Position numbers and translations under genes: made by a program. From Magicicada septendecula (lineage: Eukaryota > Arthropoda > Insecta > Hemiptera > Cicadidae), in contig CM068367.1 in NCBI GenBank assembly GCA_034769895.1, positions 125,773,927-125,837,926 on the forward strand: 64,000 nt of DNA. The letters are read 5' to 3'. Of the stretch, positions 54,745 through 64,000 are shown in pieces; position 1 is the stretch's first letter; each line of letters starts with the position of its first letter. The notes below the pieces were generated by a model. It had not been told where the DNA came from. It saw only the letters and a program-made list of their open reading frames with translations, and did no database searches.

Positions 54745-55418
54745 CCAACTCACCACACTGTCATCTGTTGTTTCTTGGCAAACAATCCATGTCAGTGGAA
54801 ACTAAGTGGCAAATAATTGGTATGCACAAAACCGGTATGTCATACCGAGCAATAGGAACTGCATTGAACATTTCTAAAACGTGCATTGAGAATACCATGA
54901 TGCGTTTTAAGACGATCTGGCACCGTCATTGAAGCTCCTCGCAGTGGTCGGCCATGCAAAACCTCACCATGCCAGGACCGTAAGCTGTTAATTATGAGTT
55001 GTAAGAACCGTAATGCAAGTGCTAGTGATCTTTTAAGCATGATGAAGGAAAATGACAATACTGTGGATGTTTCTGTAGCAACTGTTTCTTCTAGGCTACG
55101 TAAAAAGGGTATGAATTCTTATTACGCTATTCATAAGCCTCTACTTAGTGATTTGGCCAAGAAACGGCACAGGAGATGGTGCAGGGCTCATGTTGGTTGG
55201 TTAAAAGAAGCATGGAGGCATGTTGTTTTCTCCGATGCAAGCAGATCTGAACTCTTTCCTAGCGAAAAATCCGTGTTCGCCACACTAGAACTGAAGTTTT
55301 TCAAGTTTTTACCAGCTTGTGTTGCACCTGCGGTCCAACAAGGGGGCGAGGCTGCATGATTTGGGGTGCCTGACTTCTGAGGGTCCTGGAGAGCTTCTCA
55401 TTTTTGACAGCACCATTG
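54745..55418 (+). pseudogene. Tc1-type transposase fragment, cut off by an LTR
   Basis: SVETKWQIIGMHKTGMSYRA, IGTALNISKTCIENTMMRF is the Tc1 N-terminal helix-turn-helix (start about 54792). After a frame change near 54910 it gives a SGRPCK linker, then KNRNASASDLLSMMKEN, KPLLSDLAKKRHRRWCRAH and HVVFSDASRSELFPSE, the first catalytic Asp of the DDE domain (family consensus FSDES). LTSEGPGELLIFDSTI follows in another frame and stops abruptly at 55418, where an LTR begins. The second Asp and final Glu are not in the window. Several frameshifts; dead. Confidence 0.85.
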
Positions 55419-56586
55419 TAAAGGTATTAACAATTTACAAAACACCTAACGACTACTTACCCCGATTCTTACGTACTTACCTTACTAACCAAACAGAAGA
55501 CTCCAAATAACACAAAGGTCGCCACGATGTTTTAAGGTTACACATCGAAACCCTAATACTCTTCCCATTAAGATAATTTAGTTAAAATTTAACTCCCTTA
55601 ATTCAATACGTACCCAGGTTCGTTTAGGCGAGTTTTTCTGCACAGAAAACTAGGATATGGTTATGGCAAAATAATTATTCTAACACATGTTTATGATGCT
55701 AACAAATCTTATTTATTATTCCCAAAGTTAAATTCTTTCTATTGCTCTTACTTTCTTTTACACAATTCTACAAACGATTATAAAACCTAATATTACTTAA
55801 CTAAATTTTATGTATAAATTTTCATCGACAAACCAGTACTTTGCATCCACTCTCTCTCACTCTCTTTAAACCCCCCCTAAATTTGAGATCTCATTCTCAT
55901 TTCTGAATTTTGTATTTTAAGAAAAGACAAATGGTTATTAAATGTTGGCCAGTCGATCTAGTTTTACGAGTACTTAGCTGCTGATGATATTCCAGTTGTT
56001 ACACGCCATCATTCGCAATTCACTTTTTTTATTAAACACTCCAACGAACGATTTAAAACTGTTAGATGCTGTTCCTTATTACACTTTTTTCATAACTAAA
56101 GCTTTTTACTCGTTGTATTACAGTTATACAACAACATTGGTAGGCCTACCCTTAATTTGTCCGCGGACACTTTTAACACAACCGTACGGTATCAATGTGT
56201 TCTGTCGACTGCCACGAATGGTGGCCTGCAACTTTATACTATCTGGTCCTTCTACGCATCGGTCACGTGGTTCCCCTGGATCCCCACTTCGTCCCTTGTC
56301 TGGACACATAGAAAATTCTGGGATTGTCGAAGCCGGAACTGGATTTCAATATTGGAAAACACGTGGTTCTTTCATGCTTTCATGATATCCGCATGACATC
56401 AGATTCATTACCAAAATTGCTTACCTTATATGGTGAGGTCTATTCGTCTTGGGACGGCAATGCATACGTCATACACGCTTAGTCACACCATCCAGACTTT
56501 TAAATACGTATTTTACCAATGGTTACATAGGTTGGGAATTATTGAATAATATTCAAAAATGGTTCTGCCCTTTTTGTCCCGTTACA
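55419..56586 (-). repeat. 3' LTR of gag-only element 2
   Basis: 1168 bp. In the minus sense it starts TGTAAC next to a G13 run and ends CCTTTA at the break in the Tc1 fragment. Length and both termini resemble the element 1 LTR (TGTGAT...CTTTA). Contains two CACGTG E-boxes (about 56264 and 56361). No second copy in the window, so the left edge rests on the Tc1 break and the end motif. Confidence 0.65.
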
Positions 56587-56589
56587 ATA

Positions 56590-56726
56590 CCCCCCCCCCC
56601 CCATGAGAGGTTTTATGTAATAACATAAAAACTCTCATTGACTAAACCTAAGAGGATCATCAGCTAGGATATGGCGCCACGACCCCCCTTTACTTCCTTA
56701 TTCAAATCATGGGTTACTCACCCCCC
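56590..56726 (-). promoter_or_regulatory. Polypurine tract and spaced G-tracts of gag-only element 2
   Basis: Minus-strand G13 (56590-56602) abuts the LTR as polypurine tract; G6 runs follow at 56683-56688 and 56721-56726. Spacing of 93 and 38 bases compares with 85 and 37 in element 1. Confidence 0.7.
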
Positions 56727-57785
56727 TAATCTAGTGGCTGTGGCTGCACCTGCATGACTTTACTGGACTTCCTGCCTCAGGATCCCAACACCATAAAGCC
56801 AGACAGGCACTAGACGACTCTGCCCTGACGCATGAGCCAGCACAGGTCCACCACCACAGTACCACCCAGACTCTGTAACAATCCATAAAAACATTAATAA
56901 ATGGTCTTTTATCATTCCCTATCCCTCACTGATTTGGTTTCCTCTTAGACGTACTGGTTTGCCTTATTCAAAGTACTGGTTTTTTTATCTTAACTCTCAA
57001 TACACAAATAACATTATTTCAATGTATATCCTTAACACAACATAATACATTTTCTTTAAAAGACATAACCTTAACATATTCTTGAAAGTCATAATTCAAA
57101 CTACAAAAAATGCTTCACTAATTCAATTCTGAATTCCATTTAACAACAATTCCATCTTACTTTTCCATTTAAACATTACATTTTATATCTCAATTTCCTC
57201 ATTATTAATGCATAATACTACTGCTATCTATATACAATACAAAACATGATTAATACAACATAGAAAATTATACAATACAACAGATACAGAGACAACCGAA
57301 AAAATATACTCCAATACTCCATTCCTAGCAGTATCATAACACTGTAATTATTAACTTACATTTATCTATAATTCATCTTAAACTCCTTCACTCACTTCAT
57401 TTCTTATAATCCCCCTTCAAAACCCCTTAACCTATCGTTACAATTTAGTGTAATAACCTCACAGCATTGCACCTATTTTGACATTACACAAATTCCATAA
57501 ATGAAATTTATTTCCGTAGCTTGTACTGTTGCTACCACCTATCCACTACTCTATTTCCCCCCATGACTGGACTGTCTCGGCCAGTTGCTTCCACAAGGAC
57601 TGTAACTGCTGTGAGTAAACATTTTTTTCTTTTATTTTACCCCGTCCTTGCTTCGGCTTTACATCAAGTTTGGTATTACTGGTATACAGGATACCAGCAA
57701 CCTCAGTAAAAATGATTATTTATAAGCCCTTAAACAGTTTAACACCCTTCCGTTAGGTGTGTAACCGTAGTTCCAAAATTATTTA
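56727..57785 (-). other. Noncoding interior of gag-only element 2
   Basis: AT-rich and noncoding. Near the left end it keeps similarity to element 1 (CTGGACTTC, GGATCCCAACACC). Around 57530-57610 TTCCACAAGGACTGTA resembles TTCCACAGAGACTGTA at 29690 in element 1. Confidence 0.6.
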
Positions 57786-57944
57786 GATTCCCCTTTCCTC
57801 CCCCTGTAACTTTCTAGGTCCACCAATTTCAAAAATAACAAACTATGGTCAGGGTACAATAAGTCTGCCCATAGCTTGTTACAGATAAACCAAATCCACG
57901 ATCAGGGTTCGGTGAAGCCGTAACCGCCCAAAATTTGGGGAATC
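57786..57944 (-). ncRNA. Conserved structured RNA module of gag-only element 2
   Basis: GATTCCCC (57786-57793) pairs with GGGGAATC (57937-57944). The inner stem TAACAAACTATGG (57836-57848) pairs with CCATAGCTTGTTA (57869-57881) with one A-C mismatch. Relative to element 1, one base has been added on each side of this stem so that pairing is kept. The block AACC(C)TGATCGTGG, GGCGGTTACGGCTTCACCGA on the minus strand is the counterpart of the third stem. Confidence 0.7.
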
Positions 57945-58558
57945 AACAATTAAAACATATAATAAATGTTTTACATCTACACCCAATTACATCATCCTCA
58001 AATAAACATTACCAACATCACATTCAAAACAAACATTTCACCTTTGAATTTAAATAAACATTACGAACATTACAACTTTCTATTAAACATTTTTATTATT
58101 TATCTTTCATTATGACTTCAACTCTGAATTTCTATTAAACATTTACCTCATCAAATTTTAATCATTTACCATTTATTATACATGCTAAATCTAAAAAATA
58201 AATTTTGCAAATTTATTACCAACATTTACATCCTTTAAAACATTTCAAATACTCTTTAATTACATTATAAAATTTCAGTAATGTCAATTATTCAATCAAA
58301 CAAAATATTATTATTGTTCTAAACTCAATCAAAACTATAAACATTGATTACACAAAATACAATGTATACACACAACAACGTATCTCATAACAATAACCTA
58401 ACCTAATACACAAACACAATACATCTAACACCAATACAAAATTATACACAATCTGCGTCATATCAAATGCCATTGTTTACCAAAAATCATTACACTATTC
58501 AGCCAATTTTCAAAAACCATTACATTCACATAATCAAATGTTCATTAACACCATGTAT
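57945..58558 (-). other. AT-rich spacer of gag-only element 2
   Basis: About 610 bp, extremely AT-rich, no ORF. Same position as 30055-30874 in element 1. Confidence 0.6.
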
Positions 58559-58967
58559 CTAACCTCCATCGTCAAAAATTAATCTTATATTATACCGGTA
58601 CAATACATTTTTCATTAAACTCATTATATTACCCTTTTTAATATAATGCCCATTTAAACTTGTTTTATCCATTACACCATAATAATACTCCACAGGATTA
58701 TTCCACATTATTATATCGTAAAATCTGTCACCATCGTTTATAGTCCACTCGCCCTAAGTATGATTTGTCACAATTAAGTAGGTTATCATTTCATCATTAT
58801 TCTCATCACCTGCTACACCAGTTTTATCCCTAGGTAAGTGCTTATTATTATCAATATAATCATCATTTACTGCACTAGTTACATCACAAGGTAAGCATTT
58901 ACTATAATCAGTTCTCTCAATATCTATTCTCTCTACTAACTCTTCATAACCTCTATTCACCTTAAAC

Positions 58968-59009
<42 letters not shown>

Positions 59010-59711
59010 AATACCTCTCACAACCCCATTTAACTCTCTCACTCCACGCAAAGGGCAATACAACATTTTTAAAACACCATCTGGCTTTACCAGGTACATC
59101 ATAATACATAAAGGGACCATTTGGAAACCACACGTCTCCTCCGGAGGAATCTTCGTCCTCAAAAAACACTTGTGGAGCCTTTACTCCGCATACACCATAG
59201 GAAAAATTTGCCCTTTGCCCCCCATACTCACTTAAACTCTTCTTCCACTCTCTCTCAAGCTCATTAACACTTATTACCACCTCATTACTAACCTCTACTA
59301 ACTTTATACTCTCATCGTCACTACTATTACTTAATGTATCATTCTTTGATACCCCATTTTCATTTATATCACAATTATTCTTATTCAACATTATCTCACC
59401 ATTATGATTATCACTTACCTTGTCATCTATTATTTGATTATTTATATTCTCATTACACTTACCTGTATCTATTCTCCCTTCCATTTTATCAATACTTTGT
59501 TTTTGTGACTCATTTAGATTTCTCATTTTTTCCCTTACTTCATTAAAATTACCTCCGAACGTAGTATTTAGCTCTAAAAGCAATTGTATCAAATTCATTA
59601 CCCCATCATCAGTTTACTACTTTCTTTTGTTGAGACTGAGGTTGAATGAACTCTATACTCACTCATCATAGCTGATTCAGTCAGACTGACCTCATTCTCC
59701 TTATTTTCCAT
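58559..59711 (-). pseudogene. Gag-like region of gag-only element 2 (broken)
   Basis: Begins MENKENEVSLTESA and ends DDGG before a stop, as element 1 begins MAEKSES and ends NDGG. The middle has a charged, Asn-rich coiled-coil stretch, then LEREWKKSLSEYGGQRANF, APQVFFEDED and FMYYDVP, matching LERKWKERIEYVGQKVNF, CSQVLFKKG and LMLYNVVP in element 1. A GA microsatellite (58973-59003) lies inside. Broken in a few places, so treated as a fossil. Confidence 0.7.
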
Positions 59712-60042
59712 TTTACTTTTTGATAATTATATAATTAATAAAATGGATCTTGCTGCTTTTCCTGTGGCCAAATCAAACTCCAGCTCCATGTTTGTACTTT
59801 ATTTCAGTGTCCTGATGTGTACTACATCTGCTTTATTCACAAGTAACTAATGCCACGTTATGGAGGTTATGTACGACAATGTAACTTAAAGATAATTTAC
59901 TTTGTTAGTATACATTAAAAGGGTGTATTTATTGGAAGTACAGAAATTAGTTTCCATTTATCGCACATAATTATGGTTGTTTAAACTTTGTACTGGTTTA
60001 TCAGCTGTAAGCAGTCTACTACCATTACACGGCACGCACGGA

Positions 60043-60116
60043 TGACGTCACGCGTTTATCAAACGTTGCAGCCGGCCAGCACCGCCGACTGCAAGCCAGT
60101 TTAGTTCAGTTTATAA
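60043..60116 (+). promoter_or_regulatory. Candidate LTR promoter: CRE/ATF site and TATA-like box
   Basis: A perfect TGACGTCA palindrome lies 61 bases upstream of TTTATAACACG. The patch is rich in G and C compared with its surroundings. It fits the promoter of the BEL/Pao LTR. Confidence 0.5.
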
Positions 60117-60440
60117 CACGACTCCGAGCGCAACTCTCGTAAAACACTTCTCTTACAGCCGCGGCTTCTGGCTATTTTTTAGCATGCATTTATAATATTT
60201 CATTTCATTCAACTACCTGCGTCCATCTACAATGGACCACGATTTTGTTCGAAATTAATTTCGGGCGTTATTGCCTCAAATGCATCCTCACGTGCCGATC
60301 GTAATTAACAATCAGATTTTTTCAATAAACGAATGTTCAACATCTTTAATACAGTCCACTTCTTTCTAACAAACAATCCAGCCTTCCTCATTAGCGTCTT
60401 TGGAATAACTCACGATTATTCAAGAGCTTCCAAACCGCAA

Positions 60441-60600
60441 CATTTTTGGTCCCACCGGACCGGATTTCATATTTTCGGGCCAAAAACGACATCATTTTTG
60501 GTCCAACCAGGCAGGATTTCATATTTTCGGGCCCAAAAAACGACATCATTTTTGGTCGCCACGGCACAGATTTCTCATATCTGAGTACACAAGCGACAGC
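60441..60600 (+). repeat. Three-unit tandem repeat, period about 52 bp
   Basis: CATTTTTGGTC occurs at 60441, 60493 and 60546, each followed by a C-rich segment and GATTTCATATTTTCGGGCC (degraded in the third). The small ORFs here on both strands are by-products of the repeat. Confidence 0.85.
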
Positions 60601-61255
60601 ATTTCTTATCCACATCATTTCTGGAAAAACCAATCTGAAGTTAATCACGCCCTACGGGCATCATTTTCGTCCTGAGCGACACCATTATTGTGAATCACGT
60701 CGCAGTCATCTCGACAAGATTCAGCCAAGCAGTAGACCAGAGACGACGGGACGAAACAGGACAACATTTTCGAGATTCCACAGCTTTAATTGATGGAGGG
60801 TACAACATGAGGCATCGGCTGACCGGAAGAGACAGGAGGTGTAGCAGCTCCAAACGGGATCGAAGCCAGCTTCATCACGAATGGATCGACGGCCACGTGA
60901 CTATAAACTTTACTTATATTTGATTTTTAATAATATTTCACTCAGTGGGTATTTTTTGACACATTTATATAAACAAACACCTTATTACATAATACAAATT
61001 AATAAATGGTTGGCAGCTCATTATCAGTCAGAACTTTAAAGATAAAGATATACTTTGTAACCATTTAGATTCATAATTTCAATAATTTAACTGCCAACAA
61101 GTTTGATTAGTTAGAGAGAGTAAGTTTATGTTCAAAACAACGATCGCTAGCTACCAAAACGTATTTAAACTCATTCAAAATTAAGTTTGTGGTTCACATG
61201 CTCTATGCTCAATTGCTTTCTAAATATCTTTCCCTTTTTATCTTAAACTGTAATA

Positions 61256-64000
61256 ATGGCCGATGTAAGGGCTCTAATAAAAAAACGAGGCACAATTAAG
61301 GCCTCAATATCCCGAGTAAATACCTTCGCGGATAACTTCGATTTGTTAAACAGCGATCCACATGCGCTAAAAATAAAACTGCGTCATTTGATGGAATTAT
61401 CCACCAAATATGACGAGATTCAGTCACAAATCGAGGCTGAGGAAGCAGACGTTGCGTTAACGAGTGATAGAGTGCAAACGGAGGACGATCTCTGTACTAT
61501 AGAATGTAAATTGCAACACCTGCTAGAGCAAGCTGAGCATATGAACCAAAAACCAGTAATTAATGCTGAAGGTAAACAGCCTAAAACACCCCCCATTCAA
61601 TTGGAACCAATAAAATTACCACGGTTTGAGGGTAGTATTGTGGAATGGCAACATTATTACCATATTTTTATGGAACTAATTCATGTCAGAGCAGATCTGA
61701 CAGATATACAGAAACTTCATTATTTGCACTCGTCATTACATGGCGAGGCGCTTAACGTAATAAAATCGTTGCCCATAACACATGAGAATTACGCGGTGGC
61801 TATCGATCTGTTGAGGAATAGATATGATAGTAAGCTGATTGTTTCCGCTCATCACGTGTGGAATGTCCTAGACGTACCATTAGTTCAACAGGAATCCCAA
61901 GTTAGCATATCGCAATTTATTGATCAAATCTCTGCAAATATAAACGCTTTAAATAATCTCAAACTGCCAGTCAACACGTTTGAAATTATTGTCGTAAATT
62001 ATTTAGCCAAAAAACTTGACAATTACACTTTACGTTTGTGGAAAGAGAGTTTATCGGAGCATAAATTCCCTGATTTTAATAATTTTATAAATTTTCTAAA
62101 TTCACGTAGGAAATTACTGCAAAATCTCGATAACGCGACTAGCCCAACGAGCAGGTTGAACAAAAGCGATAAGTCTCCTTATCGCAAGGCAGTTAAACAG
62201 ATAAGCACTCCAAAGGGCGCATTCCACTCACATATTAGAAACAATTTATGCAGGCTGTGTAACGGTGGACATAGACTTAGCGATTGCCCACAATTTACAT
62301 CGCTGTCTATCCCTGATAGAAAAAACGCGTTAATAAAAAACAAACTTTGCTTAAACTGCCTCCGTTCGGGACACGAGGGTTCAAAATGTCCCTCAAAATT
62401 CTCATGTAAAAAATGTTCTAGGCGTCACCACACAACGATTCATGTCCCCAACAGGGACGTAGCTTCTGTTAACAACCAGTGTTCACTGAAATCACAGACC
62501 AATAAATCGGTATTGTTATCTACCGCCGTCTGTATGACATCCAATAAAGTCGGCAAAAAATTTCCCGTTAGGATATTACTGGATTCCGGTTCTCAAGCGA
62601 ACTTTTGCACAATGGATTTCGCCCGCAGGATGGGCCTCCAATTGGTTAAATCGCAATTGCCCATCACGGGTATAAACAACTCGCTTTCCCAGGCTGACTT
62701 CAGTACTAATGTAAGGCTACATTCACGCTATAAACCCTTCACGTTAAACGTACATTGTGCCGTATTACCCAGTATAACTAATAATTTACCGGCGGAGTCG
62801 TTCAATCTTGCTTCTTTAAATTTACCCAAGCGCATATTCTTGGCGGATCCTCACCTACATTGCTCGTCGCAAGTCGATATATTAATCGGCGCTCAATATT
62901 TTCTCCAATTAATTGAACCTGTGAAATATACGCGCGGACCACACTTTCCTATAATTCAGGAAACCAAGTTAGGATTTATTTTGGCCGGTGACTTACCATT
63001 CAACGTCGATATGACTAAAACGGTTTCTTCCTTTATGGTCTGTAGGGATGATAATCAGATTTCCTCGCAGCTAAAGGAATTTTGGAAGTTGGAGGAGATC
63101 TCTAGTCGCGAAGCCCGATCTGAGGACTCGCCGTGTGAAATACATTTCGTGGAAAACACTAGCCGCAATCGCGACGGGAGATTCGTGGTAGCCCTGCCCC
63201 GCAGATCTGATAAATCTTATTTGGGAGATTCTCTCCGCGGAGCCATACGCAGATTCCAATCGTTAGAATTCAAATTCAAGCAGAACCCTACCCTTTATAA
63301 GGATTATAGTGAGTTCATGAGTGACTACTTAAGACTTGGCCACATGTCGCCGCTTAATGAATACGATCTGTCGCTTGACAGGTCAGAGATCTTTTATCTG
63401 CCCCATCACGCAGTCTTCAAAGACTCTAGCTTAACCACTAAATTGCGCGTGGTATTTGACGCATCCGCTAAAACCACCAATAATTTGTCCCTTAACGATA
63501 CTTTAATGGTCGGTCCTACGATCCAGCAGGATCTGTTTTCGATAATGGTTCGGTTCCGCACCCACCGATACGTACTTATTGCGGACATTGAAAAGATGTA
63601 TCGCCAGATCATTGTTAATCCTAAGGATTCAAACTTGCAACGCATTGTTTGGCGTGATGCACCGCATAAGGAATTGCGACATTACGCGTTAAGGACGGTT
63701 ACATATGGCACTGCTAGTGCCTCCTTCCTTGCTACGCGTTGTCTGGCTCAAATAGCATATGGAAATAAATCCGACTACCCTACAGCTGCTAAGGCCATAG
63801 CAAATGACTTTTACGTAGACGATCTCATAACGGGTTCGGATGATCCGAACGGCTTAGCTGAAATGAAATGCGAGATCGAGAAGTTGTTGAGGAGGTATGG
63901 TTTTTCGTTACATAAATGGTTCTCTAACCACCATAAGATTATGACTCTTCGCGCCCAAGTAACCCGTGACTTCAGCAAGGGTCAAAACGTGCGTACCTTG
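61256..64000 (+). CDS. BEL/Pao Gag-Pol polyprotein, N-terminal 915 codons (runs off the window)
   Basis: An uninterrupted frame from ATG at 61256 (MADVRALIKKRGTIKASISR) to the window end. Parts: a coiled-coil N-terminus; a DUF1759-type capsid segment (LPRFEGSIVEWQHYYHIFME, LHYLHSSLHGEALNVI); three cysteine knuckles (CRLCNGGHRLSDC, CLNCLRSGHEGSKC, CKKCSRRHHTTIH, about 62250-62450); an aspartic protease LLDSGSQANFC (about 62577); a spacer; then reverse transcriptase (RVVFDASAKT, ADIEKMYRQI, and YVDD at about 63814). Cys-rich Gag fused to protease and this RT wording are typical of BEL/Pao. RNase H and integrase would lie further right. The visible part looks whole. Confidence 0.93.
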   Translation, partial: MADVRALIKKRGTIKASISRVNTFADNFDLLNSDPHALKIKLRHLMELSTKYDEIQSQIEAEEADVALTSDRVQTEDDLCTIECKLQHLLEQAEHMNQKPVINAEGKQPKTPPIQLEPIKLPRFEGSIVEWQHYYHIFMELIHVRADLTDIQKLHYLHSSLHGEALNVIKSLPITHENYAVAIDLLRNRYDSKLIVSAHHVWNVLDVPLVQQESQVSISQFIDQISANINALNNLKLPVNTFEIIVVNYLAKKLDNYTLRLWKESLSEHKFPDFNNFINFLNSRRKLLQNLDNATSPTSRLNKSDKSPYRKAVKQISTPKGAFHSHIRNNLCRLCNGGHRLSDCPQFTSLSIPDRKNALIKNKLCLNCLRSGHEGSKCPSKFSCKKCSRRHHTTIHVPNRDVASVNNQCSLKSQTNKSVLLSTAVCMTSNKVGKKFPVRILLDSGSQANFCTMDFARRMGLQLVKSQLPITGINNSLSQADFSTNVRLHSRYKPFTLNVHCAVLPSITNNLPAESFNLASLNLPKRIFLADPHLHCSSQVDILIGAQYFLQLIEPVKYTRGPHFPIIQETKLGFILAGDLPFNVDMTKTVSSFMVCRDDNQISSQLKEFWKLEEISSREARSEDSPCEIHFVENTSRNRDGRFVVALPRRSDKSYLGDSLRGAIRRFQSLEFKFKQNPTLYKDYSEFMSDYLRLGHMSPLNEYDLSLDRSEIFYLPHHAVFKDSSLTTKLRVVFDASAKTTNNLSLNDTLMVGPTIQQDLFSIMVRFRTHRYVLIADIEKMYRQIIVNPKDSNLQRIVWRDAPHKELRHYALRTVTYGTASASFLATRCLAQIAYGNKSDYPTAAKAIANDFYVDDLITGSDDPNGLAEMKCEIEKLLRRYGFSLHKWFSNHHKIMTLRAQVTRDFSKGQNVRTL

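Larger units (their letters stand above)
55419..59711 (-). mobile_element. Gag-only LTR retrotransposon 2, partial (5' end missing)
   Basis: The 3' LTR and the region next to it match the layout of the element at 27074-33594: LTR start TGTAACGGGACAAAA (against TGTGATGGGACAAAA), a G-run tract, three spaced G-tracts, the GATTCCCC/GGGGAATC module and a coiled-coil gag-like region ending DDGG. No pol motifs are seen. Sequence divergence from element 1 is large, so they are separate families of one lineage. The gag region is broken by a few changes including a microsatellite expansion. The 5' LTR is not recognised, possibly displaced by the BEL/Pao element to the right. Confidence 0.8.
59712..61255 (+). 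repeat. 5' LTR and leader region of a BEL/Pao element (limits approximate)
   Basis: Upstream of the BEL gag start lie promoter and polyadenylation signals in LTR order: TGACGTCA (60043-60050), TTATAA (60111-60116) and AATAAA (60324-60329), then a long U5-like stretch with a tandem repeat. The LTR probably starts between 59.75 and 59.91 kb and ends near 61.0 kb. The primer site was not identified with confidence (candidate TGGTTGGCAGCTC near 61006). The second LTR lies outside the window. Confidence 0.5.

Noticed and set aside
55984-56396. ORFs of 79-133 codons on both strands
   Set aside because: They lie inside the LTR of gag-only element 2 and have no domain features.
60333-60923. Overlapping ORFs with repeated IFGPK / FLVQPG words
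   Set aside because: Translations of the 52-bp tandem repeat in the BEL LTR; no start context or family.

Overview
This is a eukaryotic window, most likely from an insect or other arthropod. It is AT-rich and packed with transposable elements of arthropod type: Ty3/Gypsy and BEL/Pao LTR elements, a Jockey-like LINE, Penelope-like elements with GIY-YIG endonuclease and hammerhead ribozymes, hAT, mariner/Tc1, Tigger/pogo and Helitron pieces. I found no convincing host protein-coding gene, tRNA, rRNA or bacterial-type signal. The species cannot be named from the sequence.

Layout. 1-6060: 3' part of a Ty3/Gypsy element with one long open gag-pol frame, a polypurine tract and a 908-bp 3' LTR. 6061-7580: AT-rich flank with a diverged repeat that recurs 1.1 kb later. 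7581-8584: a near-perfect inverted dimer of a Penelope-like 3' end, each arm carrying a hammerhead ribozyme. 8618-16992: a second Gypsy element with two nearly identical LTRs and an ATAT target duplication, its coding body broken. 17183-21768: a foldback-type inverted-repeat element split by a hAT transposon (17438-21107, target duplication CGCCGAAG). 21766-22462: Helitron helicase fragment. 23282-26139: a hAT element (duplication GCTGCAAG) holding a second hAT (24150-25336, duplication TATTCGAA). 26569-36985: a third hAT (duplication AAACAAAC) whose transposase gene is split by a 6.5-kb LTR element (27074-33594) and by a Tigger/pogo deletion derivative (34222-35279).

36994-43071 is the quietest stretch: unique AT-rich DNA, a CT microsatellite, a three-copy 160-bp tandem repeat, and a possible host promoter near 40.75-40.95 kb. 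43072-43975: decayed mariner. 44646-44760: second Penelope-like fragment with a hammerhead core. 44964-50265: an almost complete Jockey-like LINE on the minus strand with a 13-bp target duplication. 53.1-54.2 kb: possible LTR plus SAP-domain gag fragment. 54745-55418: Tc1 transposase fragment cut off by an LTR. 55419-59711: a second LTR element of the same type as the one at 27-33 kb. 59.7-64.0 kb: 5' part of a BEL/Pao element whose frame is still open at the window edge.

The most interesting signal is the pair of minus-strand LTR elements at 27074-33594 and 55419-59711. Each carries one coiled-coil, gag-like ORF and no pol. They share a noncoding module closed by GATTCCCC/GGGGAATC, with an inner stem that differs between the copies by an added base pair, and a spaced trio of G-tracts beside the polypurine tract. 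This looks like a lineage of gag-only, non-autonomous LTR retrotransposons with a conserved structured RNA.
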